Shown piece after piece: positions 54,901-61,800 of a DNA stretch of 64,000 nucleotides; the stretch's first letter is position 1, and each line of letters starts with the position of its first letter. The notes below the pieces were generated by a model. It had not been told where the DNA came from. It did not search any database and worked only from the letters and a program-made list of their open reading frames with translations. The stretch is from Thermoplasmata archaeon (lineage in GTDB: Archaea; Thermoplasmatota; Thermoplasmata; Halarchaeoplasmatales; Halarchaeoplasmataceae): positions 1-64,000 of the forward strand of contig PWHR01000059.1 of assembly GCA_003554965.1 (NCBI GenBank), read 5' to 3'. The position numbers and the translations under genes are program-made.

Positions 54901-57117
54901 GATCGGTATTACTGCGTTCCTGACCTGTGAACCTGATATCTGGTGTATCCAATGATCCCGTCCTGCCTCATAGTGCCAGCTATCGTCAGCCCAATCGTCT
55001 TCAGCATAATCCTGCCAGTAGGTTCCTCCATGTAGGTGATCCCATACTTCGTAAGTCAACGGGTGTGTTTCCGGTGAGTAGCTGTGATATGATCCGATCT
55101 GAGAATCGTCCGGGAAGTTATATTCTGTATAAACTGTATACGTGCCTGCTTCCTCATCAAACTCGAATCCTAGTATCGAGTCGAAATTTGGACCTGACTC
55201 TGCGTCCCAAGTACTGTGATAGATACCTTCGTAATCTGGATCTACGTTATCTTCTTCCGCTAGCCTCCTTTCTCTCGCATGCCAAGCCATTATATCTTGT
55301 ATACTAAAATCGGAACCACAGTGCCAGACATGTTCTTCGTGCGTATCGTATGTGATTCTTACATAAGCGTAGTCTCTTGGTTCATCTCCATCTTCGCCTC
55401 GATCTTCTATCTCGTTCGCCTGTACCCATTCATTAGCTACAGGATCATAGTCTATTACGTGATCCTCGATCTCGATATCGGCTTCCATTATGTCGTCGCC
55501 GTAATAGATCTCGCCTTGCCATTCACCCTGGTACGGATCTAGATCGGGACCCTCAGACCAGTAGTTTATGGTTTCCTGCTGTAATCCTGTTCTCGGATGT
55601 GCCCAATTCGGTTTCTCTCTCATCATCCTCTGTGGGTATATTGTGTAAACGTCGGCTGAACCACCATATAGATTCCAGTTATCCATGAACGGTCTATCTA
55701 TGCCTGTCAGTAACGTAGCGCCTAACTCACCGTCTTCGACCTGCATAGTTCTAGGACCGAAATATGTGTCGTAACCGTTGACGCTCTCTATCACCATCGC
55801 TCCGATGGACTCTCCATCATACGGATAGAAGTCTATACCTGTTGTCAGGAATACCCTTACAGCTTCTTCTATACCTCTCTGACCTAATGCAGTCAACATC
55901 TCCCAGTATTCGTCGATATCATCGAATCTTGCTGCTTGTAGATCCATTCCATGTGCATCCATCTCTTCTATAGTGACGTCCTGATGTGCCCATATGTCTT
56001 CTCCTGCTGCATCAGCCGCAGCTTCAAGCTGGTCTCTGACTCTCGATGATGGGCCTACTGTATCTCTATAACCTTCCTGATCGTAGTTCCAGTGTTCTGA
56101 CGGTCCCTGTGCGTGCATGAATCCTACCCAAGGATTATACATCTGGTTGGCAGCTCCATGAGGCCAAAATACTGTAGCCGTGGCGATCCAACCACCGGTA
56201 TAGAAATGCCATGTGAGTTCATCGTATGGATCCGGTGCAGCGTTGAAAACCAGTGGTATCGAGCCTGCGCCGTCTCTCTCGTCAGCCCTAGCATCGAAAC
56301 CCATGTCTTCAAACATATCAACAACACGGTATCCTAAGTCCACTCTCCAATCTTCAATCCTACACAAGCCGATTATCCTTATCTGGTGCTCATCTGTACC
56401 TGATTCCTCGTGCTCGTAGTACCATCCTTCATCCATGCTACCTGTTAATTCACCGAAAGCCACTTCCTCTCTTATCTCTTCCATGGCCTCTTCTATGATC
56501 CATTCCATGAAGGCTTCGTCTCCCTCAGGAGTGAAGTCGTACTTTCGCTCTATAGATTGTACAAAGCGTTCCTGCCAAACCGGAAGTCTGCTGTCCATCC
56601 AGCCGTATCGAGCTGTTCCAAGTCCATCCAACATATCTTCGATCAATGATTCACGATTTATGTAGTGCATCGCGAATCTAATGTCATTGTGGGCGAACGG
56701 ATTTATTGTCCAGTCACCATCCGCGTTGTTCGCCAGCCATCTCACGTCATCTGGCTCGTCGATCCATCCTTCATCTAGAGCCTCCAGCATCGCGTCTGTC
56801 TCATCTCCCTCTCTAGAAGGGTTCAATAATAGATTGTTGTAAGATCCGTGGACCTCCCATGTATCCAATCTTTCGAACCAAACTGGTGGGCCCTGCATCC
56901 ATACAACGCCGTCAACGCTGTGCATAAAAAGATCCAGGTCCGGATCATCTATTATGTCCATTATCGCCGTATCCATATCCAGGTGTACACCGATTTCCAC
57001 CGTGTGTACAAGTTGTTTGTCTTCACCTCTTGCGGGTATGGTGCCCGCAGACATCGCCAAAGTACCTGCTAACAGTACAGATACTATCAGCAATGATAGT
57101 ATTGTTTTCCATTTCAT
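51940..57117 (-). CDS. Giant family-5 solute-binding protein with C-terminal membrane anchor
   Basis: A 1725-residue secreted protein, about three times the usual size of peptide-binding SBP_bac_5 proteins. Signal peptide at residues 1-30 (ILSLLIVSVLLAGTLAMSAG). The binding fold spans about 30-900, with LGPFYMIEYDEETQTLHLERHEDYG near its end. CARDB/Ig-like beta domains follow (about 910-1560), then a repeat of the 'GDGTVTVEW...GGTDVTLTAEADDGWEFDRW' type (about 1565-1640). The membrane helix is at 1645-1666, followed by a 59-residue acidic tail with ELFEEE repeats. No lipobox. First gene of the transport operon. Promoter: TATA AGTATAAATAAT about 40 bases upstream and GAGGTTGAT before ATG 57117. 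Confidence 0.93.
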   Translation of the reverse strand: MKWKTILSLLIVSVLLAGTLAMSAGTIPARGEDKQLVHTVEIGVHLDMDTAIMDIIDDPDLDLFMHSVDGVVWMQGPPVWFERLDTWEVHGSYNNLLLNPSREGDETDAMLEALDEGWIDEPDDVRWLANNADGDWTINPFAHNDIRFAMHYINRESLIEDMLDGLGTARYGWMDSRLPVWQERFVQSIERKYDFTPEGDEAFMEWIIEEAMEEIREEVAFGELTGSMDEGWYYEHEESGTDEHQIRIIGLCRIEDWRVDLGYRVVDMFEDMGFDARADERDGAGSIPLVFNAAPDPYDELTWHFYTGGWIATATVFWPHGAANQMYNPWVGFMHAQGPSEHWNYDQEGYRDTVGPSSRVRDQLEAAADAAGEDIWAHQDVTIEEMDAHGMDLQAARFDDIDEYWEMLTALGQRGIEEAVRVFLTTGIDFYPYDGESIGAMVIESVNGYDTYFGPRTMQVEDGELGATLLTGIDRPFMDNWNLYGGSADVYTIYPQRMMREKPNWAHPRTGLQQETINYWSEGPDLDPYQGEWQGEIYYGDDIMEADIEIEDHVIDYDPVANEWVQANEIEDRGEDGDEPRDYAYVRITYDTHEEHVWHCGSDFSIQDIMAWHARERRLAEEDNVDPDYEGIYHSTWDAESGPNFDSILGFEFDEEAGTYTVYTEYNFPDDSQIGSYHSYSPETHPLTYEVWDHLHGGTYWQDYAEDDWADDSWHYEAGRDHWIHQISGSQVRNAVIPIMEEMIEQEYVPPYYTEGLVPIEVDEQQLLDEMQNLVDFMHEYEHTYIGLGPFYMIEYDEETQTLHLERHEDYGFDFDQDWDPDSPYEDGYWSERFHIIELALTDMIVPRFVDMDDGPFEATTEGSMSELFPEIVDEPITEGDVDEYQYVLYDETGDEVAIVDEEDIELDEQATWSEFIADIPVTDEDDEYFDIGYYRLEFRALPEGEVAFVTISSDIILLFDPDLTAHTFDFTEDIGLDADDTATAEIDVEVTADQGDTAYVYLFDDETDEIVGGEPIAEHELGAGETWDDIVTHEFTERDDIGDYRAELRDEAGNILADDELTVHGVNYDLVTFDLVELPPHAQELSVDEPYGVAPHDVTITAEGYNPGFEATLNPGTNPGANILVFNHGNQMGEIRIELNGETVGLLELAGGTGAPAGSWLIDYEEALDYLITEPGEHTLQIIAEHGWDIPEGELPGEGEAAGEEVLEEVVWELDEDDLIEEIDLLIEEETVETAVMDVDETYTIEYDHTFEEPGIYSIQFGDLEEEVHVSILEVLEFTISENEIPVGDYVEVYAEIRNHVDTEETAYFYIGDDEIYNVTLGPGEDETVDFDTPEFEEPGDYSIDIRDEADVTIGSESLEVFPLEPTLEVVYPLEYELDEDEVTLTATVENIGYEDADDVELTLIDEDDETVDTWDFVVEGRSTKEIEATHTFEEPGEYIATLSSEYIDEHSVTITVEGELQWVDNLAVNGEEDELEIYQREEVEITATVENVGHFDYVVELMIDGEIEWDYTVEPGEELSIEEDYTFEESGEYEISLEDQSVTVAVEPTYQLSIEIEGDGTVTVEWNEEEETVTDSWSEYIPGGTDVTLTAEADDGWEFDRWELPDSPDHDGLLDEDEKEISFSMDDDKSTTAHFEEDTMELLWIIVIVVIVIIIIALVAMVMMKKPPEEEEFDEELEDEEELFEEEDFEDEEELFEEEGFEDEEELVDEEEDLFEEEPEEEL

Positions 57118-57467
57118 TTTTTAATCAACCTCGCCCCTAGATTATTTTTGTATTATTTATACTTTTTCTTCAATTGTTTATTCTTGATTTTTTTTATAAT
57201 ATTCTAAAATATGAAATCTCAAAAAGCTATTTTTTTTAGAAATATTTATTTCGAAGAATTTAAGACTGGTTTGAACTAATTTGTATAAAAGAGTATGATC
57301 GACATCAATTAGTGGCATAATAATATAATCATATAATAATATAAGTATACATAACTCTACAGGAATAAATTCCTACCCTTCGAAAAAATTCATTTTTGTC
57401 CTCCCAATATCAGAAAGACCTAATGGCTCTGTTCTTTTCGAACTTTTAGAGAATATATTCTACACTC
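57118..57467. other. AT-rich intergenic stretch with candidate promoter of the transport operon
   Basis: About 350 bases, over 70 percent A+T in places. The leftward TATA element lies near 57155-57166. AGGAATAAATTCCT (57360-57373) is a hairpin of the same style as those elsewhere, and ATAATATAA-type repeats occur near 57320-57350. No gene seen. The 3' end of the HTH gene is at 57468. Confidence 0.5.
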
Positions 57468-58538
57468 TTATTTGTGTAATCTCTTTATTGTCTCTTCTCT
57501 AGCCTTTAATTTTTTCCAAACAGTGCTAACAGCTACATTATACTTTTTAGCTATCTCTTTCATCGATTCCCCTCTCTCGTAAAGTTCAATCCACTGTTTT
57601 ACAACCTCTTTTTTTATTTTTTTTCCCCTCCCTCTTGTATGTACATTTCTAGCCCTCAACTTGTTTGATACAGTTCCTAGGCTAACATTATACTTTTCAG
57701 CTATATTTTTTAATGTTTCTCCTTCATTATAAAGATCGATCCAAAGATTAACATCTTCTTCAGAGACCTCATTAGGTCGACCCCTCCTTATCTGTACATT
57801 TTTTTCCCTCAATTTTTCTGAGATTTTTGTAGGAGATATGTCATATCTCTCCGCTATCTCTTTCTGGGTTAAACCACTTTTGTATAATGATACCCATTCC
57901 TCTACAAGCTCATCTTTTATCTCTTTAGTATCTTTTTTAATCGGTAACACCCCTTTTTTGGTGAGTTTAGAAGATACGGTTTTATAGCTAACACCGTATA
58001 TTCTTGTTATTTCTGTCAGAGAAACTCCTTGTTTGTACAATCTCTCCCACTGCTCCAAAACATCATCTGGAATATTCTTTTTTAAAGAAAGCCATCTACC
58101 TTTGATCCCCTGCTCCCTCAATTTATTAGATACTGTGCCCTGACAAACATCGTACATCTCCGCTATCTCTTTCTGGGTTAAACCTTCCTCGTAAAGCCCG
58201 ACCCATTTCATTATCATATTTAACGATATTTTTCTACCACGTCTTCTAAGCTTAAGACCTTTTTCTTTCAGTTTCTTCGATACTGTCGTCCTATATACAC
58301 CGTACCTTTCTGATATCTCCTTGATTGTCCATCCCTCTTCATATAATTCTACAAATTTTTTTACAGTTTCATCAGATATTTTTGAGGGACGACCACGTGG
58401 CCTAGTCTTAACCCCTAGATCTTTCAAATATTTTGATACCATCGGTTGACTGATGTCCAATTTGTCAGCTATATCTTCCTGTGTTTGACCCTCTAATGTG
58501 TAAAGGTTTACGATCTCATTTTTATCTAATCTATTCAT
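57468..58538 (-). CDS. Protein of seven tandem HTH modules with AT-hook-like linkers
   Basis: A 356-residue basic protein made of seven ~50-residue repeats, boundaries about 2-52, 53-102, 103-154, 155-205, 206-256, 257-306 and 307-356. Each repeat has the pattern Lys/Asp-x-WxxLYxxGxTxxEIAxxYxVxxxTVSxKLRxxxV, a helix-turn-helix with recognition helix TVSxKL. Linkers contain RGRP, RRGRK, RRGRP and RGRGKK, similar to AT-hooks. It could read a long composite DNA site. The start ATG 58538 is preceded by GGAGGGG; GTG 58562 would add 8 residues. It lies between two giant binding-protein genes on the same strand, so regulation of transport genes is a reasonable guess. Confidence 0.9.
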   Translation of the reverse strand: MNRLDKNEIVNLYTLEGQTQEDIADKLDISQPMVSKYLKDLGVKTRPRGRPSKISDETVKKFVELYEEGWTIKEISERYGVYRTTVSKKLKEKGLKLRRRGRKISLNMIMKWVGLYEEGLTQKEIAEMYDVCQGTVSNKLREQGIKGRWLSLKKNIPDDVLEQWERLYKQGVSLTEITRIYGVSYKTVSSKLTKKGVLPIKKDTKEIKDELVEEWVSLYKSGLTQKEIAERYDISPTKISEKLREKNVQIRRGRPNEVSEEDVNLWIDLYNEGETLKNIAEKYNVSLGTVSNKLRARNVHTRGRGKKIKKEVVKQWIELYERGESMKEIAKKYNVAVSTVWKKLKAREETIKRLHK

Positions 58539-58552
58539 CTCAACCCCTCCTT

Positions 58553-58564
58553 TTGTGTACACAA
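58553..58564. promoter_or_regulatory. Perfect 12-bp palindrome upstream of the HTH gene
   Basis: TTGTGTACACAA lies 15 bases before the likely start codon, overlapping the leader. Candidate operator or leader structure. Confidence 0.5.
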
Positions 58565-58581
58565 GGTTCGCAAACTTAGGG

Positions 58582-58615
58582 AGTTGTCTAGCTCATTAAG
58601 TTGTCTAGCTCATTA
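58582..58615. promoter_or_regulatory. Perfect tandem 17-bp repeat (candidate operator)
   Basis: AGTTGTCTAGCTCATTA (plus strand) occurs twice with no spacer at 58582-58598 and 58599-58615. On the coding strand of the HTH gene the unit is TAATGAGCTAGACAACT. It lies 45-80 bases upstream of the start. A TATA-like TTTATAAAAT near 58651-58662 is farther out, so the repeats may be in the transcribed leader. No third copy seen in the flanks. Confidence 0.6.
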
Positions 58616-58750
58616 TGTACTGCATACACCCTAATTAGACATGGCTTTCATTTTATAAAAAATTTTCTCTCGATTCCATTCTATTTTTAAATACATATTT
58701 AGAAGATCATACTTTAAACATCAAATTCATGTATGAAATTTTTGGGATTT

Positions 58751-58770
58751 TAAAAAGAAAAAGAAAAAGG
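58751..58770 (-). terminator. Possible T-rich terminator after the second binding protein
   Basis: Plus strand TAAAAAGAAAAAGAAAAAGG gives CCTTTTTCTTTTTCTTTTTA on the coding strand, 40 bases after the stop of the second binding protein. U-rich runs are sufficient for archaeal termination. Confidence 0.4.
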
Positions 58771-58809
58771 TTTAGGTGAATTGGTTTTTGTGTTGTGTTT
58801 CTAGTGTCA

Positions 58810-61800
58810 CTATAGTTCTTCTTCTGGTTCTTCTTCTTCAAAGAGGTCTTCCTCTTCGGCTTCTTCATCGAAGAGATCTTCTTCTTCTTCCTCAAAGAGG
58901 TCTTCCTCTTCGGCTTCTTCCTCGAAGAGATCTTCTTCTTCTTCCTCAAAGAGGTCATCCTCTTCTTCGAACTCTTCTTCGAACTCTTCTTCTTCCGCTG
59001 GTGGTTTCTTCATCATCGCCATCGCAACCAGTGCGATGATTATGATCACTATTACCACGATCACTATGATCCACATCATGTCTAGTTCTGGTTCATCTTC
59101 CTCTTCGAATTCAGCAGTTATGCTGTAAGTGCCTTCTTCATCCGGCAGTTCGAATATAGTCTCCGCTTCATCAGTGTCTTCTATGTAGTCAGTGTCTCCA
59201 GTCCATTCAACGAATTCGTAATCATCGTCGGCTTCCGCCTCTAGGTCAACTGGGAAGTCGTCTTCCTCATACTCGAATCCACCTTCGCCTGGTTCTACTA
59301 CTTCGCCACCATCAGTTGAATCAATTTCAAGTTCGTAATCCAATTCTTCGTAGACTGTCACATCGATGCTTTCATCGATGTAGTCTTCGACCTCCAGATA
59401 GACTACGTAATCTCCAGTCCACCATCCTTCATGCTCCTCGAAGCTTTCATCTATTATGCCTGTTTCGCCAGCGGCGATGGTCTCTTCGTATTCATGTGGT
59501 CCAGCTGGTATATCACCATCTTCGTCTTCGATCCAAACTGTCATCTCTACTTCTTCCAGCAGGCCGTTATATACTTCTGCGTAAATTTCTACTTCGTCTC
59601 CTAGCTCTATCTCGACCTCTTCATCTTCTTCGTTAACGGTGAACTCCTCCAGCTCGACTTCGCCTGGTTCCATGACGGTTACATCCACTTCTTGGTCGTA
59701 CAGACTTACTGTGTAGTCTCCTTCTTCATCGAATGTGTAAGTCTCGTCTATACTCTCATCTTCACCTGGACCTATGGTCCACGAACCTATCTCTTCGTCG
59801 TTGACCATTAGTTCGATGTCTATATCGAATTCACCAACATTTTCTACTTCTGCTGTTATATCAACAGTTTCATCAGTTTCAATCGTGATCTCGTCTTCTT
59901 CACCGTTTACAGCTAGATTCTCTATCCAGTTGATTTCGCCTTCCACGACTATGGTTATCTCCTGATCCTCTATATACTCACTAGTGAGTGTTGCGGTGTA
60001 CTCTCCTGCTTCATCAAATACGTGAGTTTCTTCTATTGTTAATTCACCACGCTCTTCAATGGTGTATTCCCACGATTCGATCTCTTCATCCTCGTCTTCT
60101 AAGGTCAATTCAACGTCGTCAGCTTCTCCGAAACCTTCATTATCTATCTCTCCAGTTATGGTCGCTTCAGCTTCATCTAACGTGTAGTCTAGATCCTCGA
60201 CCCATGTGAGTGAGGCTTCGTCCGGAAATGCCGTTACGCTTACCATGTCCAACGTTCCAAGATCATCATTCAGTGCGATATCGTATCCACCGATTTCTAC
60301 GAACTCGTGTTCGAATTCTATCTCGGCGGTTTCTTCTGCTGGGATGGTTTCATTGTAGATCTCTTCATCTCCTATATAGAAGTACACGACTTCCTCAGCA
60401 TCGTTAACGTTCTCGACTTCGGCCTCGAATGTTATCGGTGTATCAACTGGGAACTCGTCTTCTTCAACACTGAAGTCTATGACATCCAACCATGAGACAT
60501 GAACTTCTTCGTCTAATTGTGGTACGAAATCATCTGCTACCATGTGTCCAAAGAACACATCGTACAGACCCGCTTCATCATAGGTATAGGAATGCTCGAT
60601 TGTGTAACTTTCATCTACGCCCATCGGATCGGTTGTTTCAACATCATCTTCCACTACCAGTGAAAGCGTATCTTCAAGATCTTCCTCGCCGACTTCAATC
60701 TCTATCTCTTCTAGTACCTCTTCTCCTGCTGGCTCACCATATTCTATCGGGTCTTCACCTTCTTCCCATGTCCATCCGTATTCCGCTACTATCTCTAAAG
60801 TGTAATCTCCTGCTTCCTCAAATATGTAGTGGAGTGGGTCATCGTCTACAACAGGATCTGGAATGTCATCAGGGAAGTTTGCAAGATCCCAATCGGCAGC
60901 TAGTACTCCTGATCCTCCGGCAGCTTCCAACCAAGCAACCTCTTCACCGTCTAATTGGATCGTTACATCTCCTGCCTGGTTACCATCATTGAACATCAAT
61001 ATGTTTGCAGCTGGATCGACAGCAGGATTAGCAGTCCACTCCGCTCCCGGATTATATCCTTCTGCAGTTATACCGATTTCATGAGGAGCCGTGCCAAGAG
61101 TTTCGTCCACTTGCAAAGCCTGGGCGTGAGCAGGTTGCTCTAGGAATGAAAGTTCCGTGATTGTTGGATTTGCACCCAAAACCGTGAATTCGTCCTCGCC
61201 GATTATGTTGCCATCGGCGTCTCTACCTTCTGCTCTGTAATCACCTATAGCATCTCTACCTTCGAGTTCGTATGTTATAGTGTCATCAAATGATTCGCCT
61301 TCACCTAACTCTTCTTCCCAAGTATCAACTACCTCATCTTCGTCATCGAACAACTCAATGATGGCCGTATCCCCTTCGTCTGCCTCAATCTCCACGTCTA
61401 GCTCTGCCGTCGCTTCGAAATCTTCGTCCAAACCGATCAACTCTTCTGCGAATTCGAATGTATGATACGTCAGATCCGGATCGAACAGAAGGATGACTTC
61501 TGAAGATATCGTTTCGAAAGCTACTTCACCTTCTGGTAGTGCTCTGAACTCAAGATCATGGTATCCGATTTCTGCATCATCTACCGGTATCTCGGCGATG
61601 AATTCGCTCCATGTGGCTTGCTCATCCAGTTCTATATCTTCTTCATCCACTGTAGCTACTTCGTCCCCAGCCTCGTCGTAGAGAACATATTCATATTCTT
61701 CCACATCAGCTTCAGTGATAGGGTCGTCGACTACCTCAGGGAACAATTCAGACATCGAACCTTCAGTGATCGCTTCGAATGGACCATCAGCCATATCTAC

